From an uncultured Phycisphaerales bacterium (GTDB lineage Bacteria; Planctomycetota; Phycisphaerae; Sedimentisphaerales; Anaerobacaceae), in the NCBI GenBank assembly GCA_937927975.1, contig CALEZT010000267.1, positions 62,001 through 126,000 on the forward strand: DNA of 64,000 nt, read 5' to 3'. The notes under the pieces are model-generated. The model saw only the letters and a list, made by a program, of their open reading frames with translations, made no database searches and was not told the origin of the DNA. Positions 55,719 through 64,000 of the stretch are shown here, one piece after another (position 1 is the stretch's first letter; every line of letters starts with the position of its first letter). The position numbers were made by a program, and so were the translations under genes.

Positions 55719-56384
55719 ATGGCCAGAGAAGGTTTTCATAATCGGATCAAGGAACTGGAACGCGACGTCCTGCACATGGGCGAGATGGTGATCGAGGCGA
55801 TCAACCGCTCGGTCGAGGCGCTGGGCAACATGGACGCGCGGGCCGCCAGGAAAGTCATCGATAACGACGCCAAGGTCAACCAGTTGCGATGGTCCCTCGA
55901 GGACAAGTGCGTCGATCTGATCGCGCTGCAGCAGCCGGTCGCCTCCGACCTGCGGGAGATCATCGCGACGCTGAGCATCGTCCGCGACCTCGAGCGGATC
56001 GGCGACTACGCCGAGGGCATCGGCAAGATCGTCCTCCTGCACGGCGACCAGCCCCTGGTCCGGCCCCTGATCTACCTGCCTCCTATGGCGGAGAAGGCGG
56101 TCAGCATGCTCCGTCGAAGTCTCGAAGCCTTTATCAATCGCGATGCGGAGAAGGCCCAGCAGATCTGCCTGGAGGACGACGAGGTCGACCGCCTGAACGA
56201 CCAGGCGTACAACGATCTGATCAACCGCATGATCGAGAACCCCTCGGTCATCACGCGGGCGACGTACTTGATCTGGGCGGCACACAACATCGAGCGAATC
56301 GCCGACCGCGCGACGAACATTTCCGAGAGCGTCGTCTACCTCGTCACCGGCGTCCCGGGCGAGATGAACGTCTCTCGCTACTGA
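55719..56384 (+). CDS. phoU: phosphate signalling/transport regulator PhoU
   Basis: 221 aa, all-helical, with two PhoU repeats. Metal-binding signatures are DLERIGDYAEGIGK and HNIERIADRATNISE. It couples Pst activity to the PhoR/PhoB system and closes the operon. The preceding 99 bp hold an A/T-rich stretch of repeated TTTGCGATT/TTTACGATT words (55621-55651). Confidence 0.95.
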   Translation: MAREGFHNRIKELERDVLHMGEMVIEAINRSVEALGNMDARAARKVIDNDAKVNQLRWSLEDKCVDLIALQQPVASDLREIIATLSIVRDLERIGDYAEGIGKIVLLHGDQPLVRPLIYLPPMAEKAVSMLRRSLEAFINRDAEKAQQICLEDDEVDRLNDQAYNDLINRMIENPSVITRATYLIWAAHNIERIADRATNISESVVYLVTGVPGEMNVSRY

Positions 56385-56426
56385 ACGGCAGTTGTGCGAC
56401 CAGAGTCCGTGGCTCCCCAGCGACCT

Positions 56427-56547
56427 CTTGTCATGCTGAACGCAGTGGAGCATCCGGCGTGGGCGTTATGACTTCGTCTGTTCTCTGTGCAGGCCCGATT
56501 CCTTCGGCTCCCATGCCAGATCCTTCGCGGCGCTCAGGATGACAAAG
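56427..56547 (+). repeat. inverted repeat of TGTCAT-CTGA type
   Basis: Ends TTGTCATGCTGAACGCAGTG (left) and, inverted, TTGTCATCCTGAGCGCCGCG (right), about 120 bp apart. A C9 tract sits at 56625-56633. No gene is supported in 56385-56767; AAGGAGA provides the ribosome-binding site of the next gene. Confidence 0.65.
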
Positions 56548-56767
56548 AGCGAAAACGACAAATCCTGCGTTGCCACTGAGATTCTGTCCTGAGCCCTGCT
56601 AAGAGATGCCAGAATGGGGCAGCACCCCCCCCCGCAGAAGCCGTTGCGCCCGACCGCAGGCCGGCCCCTATTTTCCCCTTTGCAGCGCATCTGCGAATCG
56701 GTAAGCTGGGGACACCGGTCCGGTGCGAGCCGGGCTTGCCAAGGCCTGCAAACAAGGAGAATGAGCC

Positions 56768-58297
56768 ATGAAGCCGGATGCCCCCTCTCGAACGAACGCC
56801 CTGGATCGTCGCGAGTTCCTCGCCGCCGCGTCCAGCGCGGCCCTGACCTTCAGCGTCGTGCCCAGTCACGTGTTGGCCGGCGCCAAGAGCGTCCCTCCAA
56901 GCGAGAAGATCAACGTCGCCTATATCGGCGCCGGGACCCAGGGCATCCGCCAGCTCATCGAGGCTTTGCCCAGGCAGGAGCTCAAGATCGTCTCCGTGTG
57001 CGACCCGAACACCGACAGCACCGACTATGTCGAGTGGGGACGCAACGAGATCCGCGACAAGGTCCGCGCGTTTCTCAAGAAGCCCGACTGGGGCCAGGGT
57101 GTCAAAGGCTGCCGCTGCGGGCGCAAGATGGGCCAGGAGATCATCGAAGCCTACTATGGCATGAACTCGCCGACCGGACAGTACCGCGGCTGCTCCGCTC
57201 ATGTCGACTTCCGCGAGTTGCTCGACAAAGAAAAGGACGTCGATGCCCTCTACATCATGACGCCCGAGCACCTGCACGGCACGATCGCGGTGGCCGCGAT
57301 GAACCGAGGCAAGCACGTGATCCAGCACAAGACGCTCGCCAACGTGCTGTATGAAGCCAGGCTCTCCCGCGACACCGCCCGAAAGACCGGCGCCGCCACG
57401 CACATGTTCTGCTCGGCCGGCATCGGCTCGACCGCGACGATTGCCGAGTGGCTCGCGGCCGGTGCGATCGGCGAGGTCCGCGAGGTGCACAACTGGTCGT
57501 CGCGCCCGGTCTGGCCGCAGGGGGCGACGGAACTGCCGAAAGACAGGCCGCCGGTCCCGAAAGGACTCGACTGGGACCTCTGGCTGGGACCCGTCCCACA
57601 GCGCCCCTACCATCCGGACTACACCCACGCGGTCTTCCGAGGCTGGTGCGATTTCGGCAGTGGCGCCCTGGGCGACATGGGCAACTACAGCTTCTTCCAG
57701 ATCTGGAAGATCCTCAAGCTCGGCACACCGACGACGGTCGAGGCGACTGCGAGCCAATATTGGGCTATCATCGACAACCTCTGGCTCAAGCAGGTGAACA
57801 ACGTCTCGTTCCCGCGGGCCAGCACGATCCACTTTGAGTTTCCCGCGAGGGAGGGCATGCCGCCGGTCTCGCTGCATTGGTACGACGGCGGGATTCGGCC
57901 GCCCAAGCCCGCGGAACTCGAGGCAGACGCCCTGGACATGCCCGACGAGGGACTGCTGTTCGTGGGCGACAAGGGCAAACTCCTGTGCGACTTTATGGGC
58001 GGCAATCCGCGTCTGATCCCACAGAAGAGAATGCAGGCGTTCACGAAGCCGCCGCAGACGCTGCCCAGGCCTGTCGGCGAGTTGGACCAGTGGATTCGCG
58101 CCTGTCGCGGCGAGAGGCCTTCCGACGCCAGTTTCGAGAACGTATATCCGTTCGCCGAGACGATCGCGCTGGGCAACGTCGCGCTTCGCGTCGACAAGAA
58201 ACTGCACTGGGATACGGCAAACATGCAGTTCACGAATTCGCCGGAAGCGAATAAGCTCCTGCGTCGCCCCGAGTATCGCAAAGGCTGGGAGATGTAG
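56768..58297 (+). CDS. Tat-exported Gfo/Idh/MocA-family oxidoreductase
   Basis: 509 aa. Twin-arginine signal LDRREFLAAASSAALTFSVV, then the Rossmann motif VAYIGAGTQGIRQLIEAL and the EHLHGTIAVAAMNRGKHVIQHKTL segment (family EKP lysine region reads QHK). Long form with insertions compared with cytoplasmic members (about 350 aa), as is common for exported planctomycete members. Likely uses bound NAD(P) on a sugar derivative. Precedes a truncated Tat gene. Confidence 0.85.
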   Translation: MKPDAPSRTNALDRREFLAAASSAALTFSVVPSHVLAGAKSVPPSEKINVAYIGAGTQGIRQLIEALPRQELKIVSVCDPNTDSTDYVEWGRNEIRDKVRAFLKKPDWGQGVKGCRCGRKMGQEIIEAYYGMNSPTGQYRGCSAHVDFRELLDKEKDVDALYIMTPEHLHGTIAVAAMNRGKHVIQHKTLANVLYEARLSRDTARKTGAATHMFCSAGIGSTATIAEWLAAGAIGEVREVHNWSSRPVWPQGATELPKDRPPVPKGLDWDLWLGPVPQRPYHPDYTHAVFRGWCDFGSGALGDMGNYSFFQIWKILKLGTPTTVEATASQYWAIIDNLWLKQVNNVSFPRASTIHFEFPAREGMPPVSLHWYDGGIRPPKPAELEADALDMPDEGLLFVGDKGKLLCDFMGGNPRLIPQKRMQAFTKPPQTLPRPVGELDQWIRACRGERPSDASFENVYPFAETIALGNVALRVDKKLHWDTANMQFTNSPEANKLLRRPEYRKGWEM

Positions 58298-58341
58298 ATC
58301 TTCACACACGGAGAGGCCGAATGGAAAAGAGCGAACACTGA

Positions 58342-58560
58342 GTGACACGACGCGGCTTCATGAAGGCCATGGGCGCCGCAGCCTTCGTCGTCGGTCCGGC
58401 GAGGGCCGACGACGGCCGGCCGGCGATCGTTGTGGATCCCACGCCGCGATTCGATCTCTCGACTTATCTGTACATGCAGTTCATGGAGCCCCTGGGCACG
58501 ACGGACAGCTCGGTCGCGGCGGCTTCTGTCTCTGCGGTGGAGCTGGACGCAACTGCGTAG
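58342..58560 (+). pseudogene. truncated Tat-exported protein (arabinofuranosidase-like N-terminus)
   Basis: 72 codons from a GTG: twin-arginine signal TRRGFMKAMGAAAFVVG, then VVDPTPRFDLSTYLYMQFME and PLGTTDSSVAA, which resembles the beginning of exported alpha-L-arabinofuranosidase-like proteins. The frame then turns into VSAVELDATA and stops, so only the N-terminus of a several-hundred-residue enzyme is left. Confidence 0.5.
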
Positions 58561-58614
58561 GCATGACGGAGCAGGCCGTAGCGACACCGGGGGACGGGGC
58601 GCCCACCACGCATC

Positions 58615-58643
58615 TTGTGTTCTACGGCGGGTTCTGGTATAAT
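58615..58643 (+). promoter_or_regulatory. promoter of the secreted beta-structure gene
   Basis: TTGTGT (58615-58620), 17-bp spacer, perfect TATAAT (58638-58643); leader about 70 nt. Confidence 0.65.
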
Positions 58644-58721
58644 TCTCTCTGTTGTCGTGGCTGGCAAGGGAGGGTCGGCACGGGTGTTCCCGCCGGAGGA
58701 GAGGTCAGGCGCCGTGTGCAA

Positions 58722-59948
58722 ATGTTGAGTTGGGTCATGTTTGGCAAGAAGTTGATTGCTGTCGCACTCTTGTGTGCTGTGGGCAGCGTACGAGCCGGTT
58801 TGATTGAGTCTCAATGGATCGGTGGGGCCGAGGGCCGATGGGATGCCCCGGAGAATTGGACTCCTGTTGTGGTTCCGGACAACAACGACCTCCTGCAGTT
58901 CATCGTTGTGATTCCCGGCGGAGACGGCCCCTGTGCGATCTCCCTGGCTCGCGATTACCGCGTCAACGCCATGATTTGCCACGGCCAGGTCACCGTCCGG
59001 AGTCAGCACGAACGGCACAAGCTTGTGTTTGACCTCCCCGCTGGGCTGACAAATCAAGGCAGCCTGGAACTCGACGATCTGTCTATCGTCGGCAACGTGG
59101 CCAATGTCGCCGATGCCAATCTGACCTTCGGCACGAAAGGAGTCGCCCTTGCAGGAAATCTCTCGAACGCCAAGGACGCCCTTGTTCAGGTGGATGGCAT
59201 CGTCGAACTGGCCGGGGCAACCGTGACCAACGACGGCGAGATCATCGTGCAGAATCTCGGAACCCTGCGGATCAAGCAGACGGCGCCCGAGTCCACTATG
59301 GTCAACGCCGGAGTGCTCCGCTTCCGGGGCGGTACTTGTGCGGGTTTCCACACGATCGTGAACGCGCCGAAGGCGACTATGGTCGGAACGGGCTTCCTTT
59401 GGGCGCGGACGTCGGTCGTCAACCGGGGCACGATCATGGCGTTCGTCGGGAACCTGCTGGTCGACAGCTACGGGACCATCGTGAACGAAGGCACGATGGC
59501 CAACCTGCCGGGCTCCACACTGAATCTCTACACCAAGGAGAGCGACTTCACGAATACGGGCAGAATCGTGGTTCAACAGGGAGGAGCGGTCGTTTTCACG
59601 AGTCTGCCCGCCAAGACCTGCCTGATCAACGGGCCGAACGGCGTCATTTCGTTGAAGGGCGGCACCGTTTCCGCCTCGCGAATCTCGCAATCCGCTCAGG
59701 CCGATTTCAGCGGCTTCGGCGGAATTGCAGCCGACGTGGCGATCGATCCAAGCGCGAGAATTCGGCTCACCGGCACGACGAACCTTGTCGGCAATCTGAC
59801 CCTCCCCGAGAAAGGCGAATTGACCGTGAACGATGGGACCGTCCTTGTCAGCGGCCAGACCGCCTGCGATGGCACGATCCGGATCGTCAATGGCGAATTC
59901 ATTCCGCAGGGAGGATTCTGGGGCGGCGGCTCGATCCTGTCGGAGTGA
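58722..59948 (+). CDS. secreted beta-solenoid-like protein
   Basis: 408 aa. Signal peptide LIAVALLCAVGSVRA after a short charged start; the start could be ATG 58722 or 58737, as neither has a strong ribosome-binding site. The body opens with WIGGAEGRWDAPENWTPVVVPD, the autotransporter-like 'W-x-D-P-x-N-W' module common in planctomycete extracellular proteins, and continues as short repeats of the form VTNDGEIIVQNLGTL, VNRGTIMAFVGNLLV, VNEGTMANLPGSTL. It ends without a visible PEP-CTERM or anchor. Function unknown. Confidence 0.65.
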   Translation: MLSWVMFGKKLIAVALLCAVGSVRAGLIESQWIGGAEGRWDAPENWTPVVVPDNNDLLQFIVVIPGGDGPCAISLARDYRVNAMICHGQVTVRSQHERHKLVFDLPAGLTNQGSLELDDLSIVGNVANVADANLTFGTKGVALAGNLSNAKDALVQVDGIVELAGATVTNDGEIIVQNLGTLRIKQTAPESTMVNAGVLRFRGGTCAGFHTIVNAPKATMVGTGFLWARTSVVNRGTIMAFVGNLLVDSYGTIVNEGTMANLPGSTLNLYTKESDFTNTGRIVVQQGGAVVFTSLPAKTCLINGPNGVISLKGGTVSASRISQSAQADFSGFGGIAADVAIDPSARIRLTGTTNLVGNLTLPEKGELTVNDGTVLVSGQTACDGTIRIVNGEFIPQGGFWGGGSILSE

Positions 59949-59977
59949 CGCGGTCCACACAGGACTCTGCCATCAAG

Positions 59978-60052
59978 TCGGGGTGACTGGACTCGAACCA
60001 GCGACTTCATGCACCCAAAGCATGCGCTCTAGCCAAACTGAGCTACACCCCG
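59978..60052 (-). tRNA. tRNA-Pro (TGG)
   Basis: On the minus strand CGGGGTG pairs with CACCCCG (7-bp acceptor), the D-arm is GCTC...GAGC, the anticodon arm CATGC-TTTGGGT-GCATG gives anticodon TGG, and the T-arm is CTGG-TTCGAGT-CCAG. Discriminator A. CCA is not encoded. Confidence 0.95.
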
Positions 60053-60549
60053 CGAATCACGAGCCCATTATACCGGCCGGGGCTTCGAACACGCAACAGG
60101 CGAATCGGGGATTCGACGCCTGCGTGTCTGTGCAGGTTCTCGGGCATAAAAAGTCCCGTGGGCTGCACGCCCGAGACGGTCGTGCGAGGGGCATCTTCCC
60201 GCTTTCCGCCAATGACATGAGATGAAGAAAGGCAGAGGGAGCAGGCCCGCTCAGGGCCGTGCGTAGCACGCCTTCCATGCTGCTGGCAAAAGGCGAAAAA
60301 TGCCCGCCGTGAAACGGCGGAATCCGGATCGTTCCGTCGCTTCCTTCGGCGGACGGTGCTCACGGACACGTGAGCGACAGGCCGCCAGTGCGGCTGTAAA
60401 CGCTCATCCTATGAAAACCGATGTCTGAAGGGGCCGGACTCAGTTCTGTTCGCGGGTCGCTTATCGGACGGATCGGGGCTCGCGAGGCGTGGCTTGCCGG
60501 GCTTGGGCCCGCCTGGTCGTGCGGATCGGGCTGTTCGTGGAAAAAAGGA
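60053..60549 (+). other. gene-free region with several hairpins
   Basis: No supported gene. Visible stems include TCGGGC...GCCCGA (near 60140-60175), GCCCGCCGT...ACGGCGG (near 60302-60322) and CGCTCACGTGTCCGTGAGC-type bases (near 60357-60376). I looked for RNase P, tmRNA, SRP and common riboswitch cores on both strands and recognised none. It may hold a structured RNA. Confidence 0.3.
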
Positions 60550-60578
60550 TTGCATAAAGTGCGTGGATGCGGTAAAAT
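60550..60578 (+). promoter_or_regulatory. promoter of the HTH/acidic membrane protein
   Basis: TTGCAT (60550-60555), 17-bp spacer, TAAAAT (60573-60578). Leader of about 108 nt with a GC-rich hairpin region before ATG 60693. Confidence 0.65.
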
Positions 60579-60692
60579 ACAGGCCTTAGGGAACTACGAT
60601 CCGGGGGACCCAGGTCGCCCCGCAACCGCGTTCGGACGGGCCCAAACGCGGCCTTCGCGATTGGGAACTCTGTCGGTGGAGATGGCGAATTT

Positions 60693-62066
60693 ATGGCTGG
60701 CATGTTCTACTCGCTCAAAGAGACGGCGCAACAGCTCGGCAAAACCGAAGACCAGGTCAAGCAACTGGTCAAGGAAGGCAGGCTCCGCGAGTTTCGCGAC
60801 GGCTCCAACCTGCTGTTCAAGATCGACGAAGTGAACAGTCTTCTGTCCGAGGGCGTGGACATGGCCCTGGAGGAGTTCCCGGCGGCGGAAGACGGCGCCC
60901 TGGAGGAACTCGGGCTGGAGGAGGCCCCCCTCGAAGAGGCGGCCCCCCTGCTCGATGAGGACCTGTTCAAGCTCGGTGAAGACGACGCGGCGGCCCTCGA
61001 GCCGACGGCGGAAGTTGAATCCACGTCGGAACTCGGCTTTGCCCCTGAGGAGACCACCGGCGAGGAGATGGCCTTCAGCGAGGAGGCCCCGGCGGGCGAC
61101 GAAGTCGCTGCTGACGATATGCTGTTCCTGGCGGACGAAGAACAGCCGGCCGCGATGGAGGGCGCCGCCGACAGTTCCGCGACCGACCTCGGCGACGGGA
61201 CCGAAGAAGAGATCGCCCTTGCGGGCGAATCGGGCGTCCTGGCCTCCGAGTCCGGGTCCGATATCACCGCGATGGATACTGCGATCGCAGCGGAATCGGG
61301 CGTCAACGTCCTGGGCGAGTCGAGCACGGGTTTTAGCGTGACCGAAGATTCGATGGCCGAGACCGCGGTCGGACCGGCCGGCTCCAGCGGCGAAGCCTCC
61401 CTCGAAGAGATCGAAGACGACGTGAGCCTGGACTCCTTCGGCAGCGGGTCGGGCCTTCTGGACCTGTCCCTGCAGGCCGACGACACCTCGCTCGGCGGCA
61501 TCCTGGACGAGATTTACACCTCCGAAGGCGGCGAAGGCGGCGGCGAAGCCTCCGACGCCGAGCCGGCCGCGGTGGGCGAGGAGGGTTCCTTCGAGGACAT
61601 CACGTCCGAGGCCGAACCGGGGGCCGCAGGCGGTGCTGAAGACGAAGTTCCGATGCCCGAGCCGGTCGCGGCGATGCCCATGATGGTGGGCGCCGCCTAC
61701 GTCGAGGCCGCCCCCGACGCTCAGAGCAATATCCTGGGTATGTTGCTGTTTCTGCCGTTGCTGGCGCTGCTGTACACCGCGATCGTCGCGATCGCAGGCC
61801 TCAAGGGCGTGACCCCGTCGATCCTCTCGGCGGTTCAAGGCCTCATCTGGTACGTTCTGGGCGGCGCGATCGTGGTTTCGCTGATCGTGGTGGCCGCGTC
61901 CTTCATGGCCGGCCGCGATCGTTCCGCGGCCCCGGCCAAGGCTCGCAAGGAGAAGAAGGTCAAGGCCGAGAAGCCCGCCAAAGAGAAGAAGGCCAAAGCG
62001 GAAAAACCCGCCAAGGCCGAGAAGCCGGCGAAAGAAAAGAAGAGCTTCTTCGGCAAGAAGAAGTAA
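60693..62066 (+). CDS. HTH domain / acidic linker / two-TM / Lys-rich tail protein
   Basis: 457 aa in four parts. Residues 1-50 are an excisionase/MerR-like helix-turn-helix (YSLKETAQQLGKTEDQVKQL then VKEGRLREFRDGSNLLFKID). Residues 55-330 are a low-complexity region rich in Glu, Asp, Ala, Ser and Gly. Two membrane helices follow (ILGMLLFLPLLALLYTAIVA; YVLGGAIVVSLIVVAASFMA). The last 40 residues are repeats of EKPAKEKKAK. GGTGGAG precedes ATG 60693. A DNA-binding-like head joined to a membrane segment is unusual; the head may bind protein instead. Confidence 0.75.
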   Translation: MAGMFYSLKETAQQLGKTEDQVKQLVKEGRLREFRDGSNLLFKIDEVNSLLSEGVDMALEEFPAAEDGALEELGLEEAPLEEAAPLLDEDLFKLGEDDAAALEPTAEVESTSELGFAPEETTGEEMAFSEEAPAGDEVAADDMLFLADEEQPAAMEGAADSSATDLGDGTEEEIALAGESGVLASESGSDITAMDTAIAAESGVNVLGESSTGFSVTEDSMAETAVGPAGSSGEASLEEIEDDVSLDSFGSGSGLLDLSLQADDTSLGGILDEIYTSEGGEGGGEASDAEPAAVGEEGSFEDITSEAEPGAAGGAEDEVPMPEPVAAMPMMVGAAYVEAAPDAQSNILGMLLFLPLLALLYTAIVAIAGLKGVTPSILSAVQGLIWYVLGGAIVVSLIVVAASFMAGRDRSAAPAKARKEKKVKAEKPAKEKKAKAEKPAKAEKPAKEKKSFFGKKK

Positions 62067-62093
62067 GAGATATCAGGCAAGAACCGAAACACC

Positions 62094-62131
62094 AGGAGGA
62101 GACGGTCCGGACAACGGACTTGTCTCCTCCT
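62094..62131 (+). terminator. bidirectional terminator between convergent genes
   Basis: 10-bp arms AGGAGGAGAC (62094-62103) and GTCTCCTCCT (62122-62131) with an inner GTCCG/CGGAC pairing, followed by ATTATTT. It lies between convergent stops at 62066 and 62165. Confidence 0.7.
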
Positions 62132-62164
62132 ATTATTTGGGGTCCGTCGATGATTCCCCTGGCG

Positions 62165-64000
62165 TCATGGCACGATGACTCGCGTGTAGATTCGGACATC
62201 GTCGATCCAGCCGGACCAGAAGTTCCCTGCCTCCGCGTTCGGGCCGCCGCCGAGACGCAGGCCCGTTGCACCGCCGGCAAGAGCGGTCTGCGTGTCGCGA
62301 GCCACTTCGACGTCGTCCACGTAGAGGACTCGCGATGCGCCGTCCCAGGTCAGGCCGACGCGGCGCCATTGACCGTCGGTGACAGCCGCGGTCGAGACGA
62401 GATCTTTCCCGCTCCGGCCGGACATCTTGAGCTGCGTCGCCAGACCGCCCGTTGACGAGTCCACGAGAAGCCAGTGTGCGCCGCCGATCTGGGAGAGGAT
62501 CGTCTGGCCGGGCGCGCCCTCTTTGACCCAGGCGAAGACGCTGAACGTGTCCTGTGAAGGATTCAGGATGAATGGCGTCGTGATGCAGTCGTCCACGCCG
62601 TCGAGCTCGATCGCGCCGCTGAGTCGGCCCGCCATCGGTCGCCACATCGCGCCGCCGATGAGCGTCGCGTCGTAGTCGCCGGCGCTGTCGGAGGCGATGA
62701 GACCGCTCGATTCGTCGAGCGTCCAATGGGCGACGAAGGTGAAGTCGCGAGACCAGTCTTCCGAACGAATCGTCTGTCCGGCGGTCAGCACCTTGACGTT
62801 GCACGCGGCCAGCCTGGCGAACTGCTGTGCGTCGGCGATCGAACCGGTTGCGGTGCCCCAGTGGTATGGGATCGCCAACGTCGGCTGAATGAACTTCGTG
62901 GCTTCTGCGGCTTCCGTCGCATCCATCGTGTAGGTGCCGCCGGCGGGGAGGAAGGCCAGGTCGATGTCCGTGAGGGCTTTCATTTCCGGCGTCAAGTCCG
63001 TGTCGCCCGCGCAGTAGATCCGATTGGACCCGATGTTGACGACGAACCCGAGCCAGTTGTTGACCTTGGGATGGTTGGTCTTGGTGATATTGTAAGACGC
63101 GACGCCGTCGATGGTCAGACCGAGGATCGCCACGTTCTGGCCCGGCGCCAGGCTGTTCCCTGCACCCAAGGCCTTGACCACGTCGGGCGGAGCGACGAAC
63201 TGCGTCTGGGCCTTGCGGACTCTTGCGATGTCGGACGGTGAGTAGTGGTCACCATGGCTGTGTGTGATCAGAATGAGATCCGCGTCCTGGGGACTTGCGG
63301 TCAGGCGATAGGGATCGACGTAGACGACGAGACCTTTCCAGGCGATGCGAACGCTCGCATGGCCCTGCCAGGTGACATAGATCGGCTGGGGCACTTCATC
63401 ACAGCCCATGTCCGTCCGACTGCCGATGATCCGCGCGTGACCGTCGATGTCGGTGGTGAGCACCGTCGGGACGAAGGCGGGATCGCCTGCATCGACGCAT
63501 GGTGAATCGGAGAACAGGTGGTAGTTGCCTCTGACCCACACGGCCTGAGGCGTTCGCGGATTGGCCCACTGGCCGGGCTCGACGAATCGCGGAAGTTCGT
63601 CGAGGTTGCCCTCGCCTTCGTATCCGCCTTGCACATTCGAGTAGGTCACAACCGCCCCGCCGTGTATCGGCGGAGTGATGCCGTCGAAGCTGTTGTCCCA
63701 GAGAATGGAGTTGGTCACGATCGGCGAGCCTCCGACGATGGCCAGACGGTTGCCGACGATCGTGCAATGATCGATGACGGCGCTAGCCCCCTCTTCAAGT
63801 TCGATGCCAGACGACGCATTGCCCGCAATGATGCAGTTGACGAGAGTCGGTGCACTACCATTGTTCAGCGCGATCCCAAAACCGGTGTTGTCCACGATCC
63901 GGCAGTTGAAGATGGTTGGCGTCGTGCCACTGCAGAAGATGCCTCGGGCCGCCCCGCTGATCACAAACCCGGCCAGAATGGAGCGGGCGCCTTCCCCGTG
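62165..64000 (-). CDS. beta-helix / metallo-beta-lactamase-fold / LamG protein (5' partial)
   Basis: The frame is open to the window edge, so the N-terminus is missing; at least 611 residues. Order: right-handed parallel beta-helix repeats (NCRIVDNTGFGIALNNG, NCIIAGNASSGIELEEG), a GDP-ending 'SPCVDAGDPAFVPT' motif typical of planctomycete beta-helix proteins, then an UlaG-like metallo-beta-lactamase fold (ILITHSHGDHYSP, YCAGDTDLTPEM, AIPYHWGT), then a concanavalin A/LamG-like domain (VAHWTLDESSG, FSVFAWVKEG, WIDDVRIYTRVI). Likely extracellular. Metal ligands HSHGDH, D and H are present, so hydrolase activity is plausible. Confidence 0.8.
   Translation of the reverse strand, partial: HGEGARSILAGFVISGAARGIFCSGTTPTIFNCRIVDNTGFGIALNNGSAPTLVNCIIAGNASSGIELEEGASAVIDHCTIVGNRLAIVGGSPIVTNSILWDNSFDGITPPIHGGAVVTYSNVQGGYEGEGNLDELPRFVEPGQWANPRTPQAVWVRGNYHLFSDSPCVDAGDPAFVPTVLTTDIDGHARIIGSRTDMGCDEVPQPIYVTWQGHASVRIAWKGLVVYVDPYRLTASPQDADLILITHSHGDHYSPSDIARVRKAQTQFVAPPDVVKALGAGNSLAPGQNVAILGLTIDGVASYNITKTNHPKVNNWLGFVVNIGSNRIYCAGDTDLTPEMKALTDIDLAFLPAGGTYTMDATEAAEATKFIQPTLAIPYHWGTATGSIADAQQFARLAACNVKVLTAGQTIRSEDWSRDFTFVAHWTLDESSGLIASDSAGDYDATLIGGAMWRPMAGRLSGAIELDGVDDCITTPFILNPSQDTFSVFAWVKEGAPGQTILSQIGGAHWLLVDSSTGGLATQLKMSGRSGKDLVSTAAVTDGQWRRVGLTWDGASRVLYVDDVEVARDTQTALAGGATGLRLGGGPNAEAGNFWSGWIDDVRIYTRVIVP

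Noticed and set aside
56625..56633. C9 tract as a phase-variable switch
   Set aside because: It lies more than 130 bp before the next start and outside any recognised promoter, so there is no evidence of an effect.
60053..60549. RNase P RNA, tmRNA or a cobalamin riboswitch
   Set aside because: The conserved cores (for example GAGGAAAGTCC, the tmRNA termini, the B12 box) were not found on either strand.

Overview
The window is GC-rich, densely coded DNA, most likely from an anaerobic member of the Planctomycetota (Phycisphaerae / Sedimentisphaerales-like). This is inferred from a PQQ beta-propeller gene, a protein ending in a near H-X9-DG motif, Tat-exported Gfo/Idh/MocA and isomerase-like proteins, a TIGR03790 protein, a secreted ADP-ribosylglycohydrolase-like protein, 2-hydroxyacyl-CoA dehydratase-type enzymes and many short palindromic repeats. 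No rRNA, CRISPR array, transposase or phage gene was seen.

Layout. 1-10.5 kb: 3' part of a PQQ-propeller gene, hypothetical genes, cysK flanked by three look-alike hairpins, topA, and a convergent ADP-ribosylglycohydrolase-like gene. 11-32.8 kb: a surface polysaccharide locus. It has a nucleotide-sugar epimerase, a fucokinase/GDP-fucose pyrophosphorylase, Gmd and Fcl (salvage and de novo GDP-fucose), a DUF2723-like membrane protein, a flippase, a polysaccharide pyruvyl transferase, an FrhB-like ferredoxin protein, an O-antigen ligase/polymerase, three GT4 glycosyltransferases, a DegT aminotransferase, an initiating sugar transferase, a KamA-type radical SAM enzyme and a TIGR03790 protein. 34-49.4 kb: a selenium locus (below). 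49.5-56.4 kb: a Tat isomerase-like protein and pstS-pstC-pstA-pstB1-pstB2-phoU behind a five-repeat Pho box. 56.7-64 kb: a Tat Gfo/Idh/MocA oxidoreductase, a truncated Tat-exported gene, a secreted beta-structure protein, tRNA-Pro(TGG), an HTH/acidic/two-TM/Lys-tail protein, and the 3' part of a beta-helix/metallo-beta-lactamase/LamG protein.

The main discovery is in the selenium locus. selA and selB read rightwards. Diverging from them is an operon of three paralogous membrane-anchored proteins, and each has an in-frame TGA in the conserved context YG-TGA-GG[AI]CRY[SA]WRVP. After each TGA the frame stays open for 40-41 codons and the protein sequence is conserved among the three (about half the residues identical in all), with many synonymous changes. 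A 19-nt hairpin starts 14 nt after each TGA, and its stem shows a compensatory T-A to G-C change and a tolerated wobble. I read these as three tandem selenoproteins with bacterial SECIS elements, which ordinary gene callers would truncate. Further down the same strand lie a DUF3034-like protein, a SAM methyltransferase, three 2-hydroxyacyl-CoA dehydratase/double-cubane proteins, their activator ATPase, and a SelD with a Cys-rich N-terminus and a C-terminal AhpD/CMD domain. selC was not found in the window.

A second strong observation is that the two PstB ATPases are degenerate in complementary ways. PstB1 has lost the Q-loop Gln and H-loop His but keeps LSGGQ. PstB2 keeps Q and H but has LTLEQ in place of LSGGQ. 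A PstB1-PstB2 heterodimer would therefore have one canonical and one degenerate ATP site. Palindromic elements are also unusually active here: one sits in frame inside pstS, one in frame inside a dehydratase gene, one holds a decayed GxxExxY gene and overlaps the start of the fucokinase, and one holds the start region of selB.
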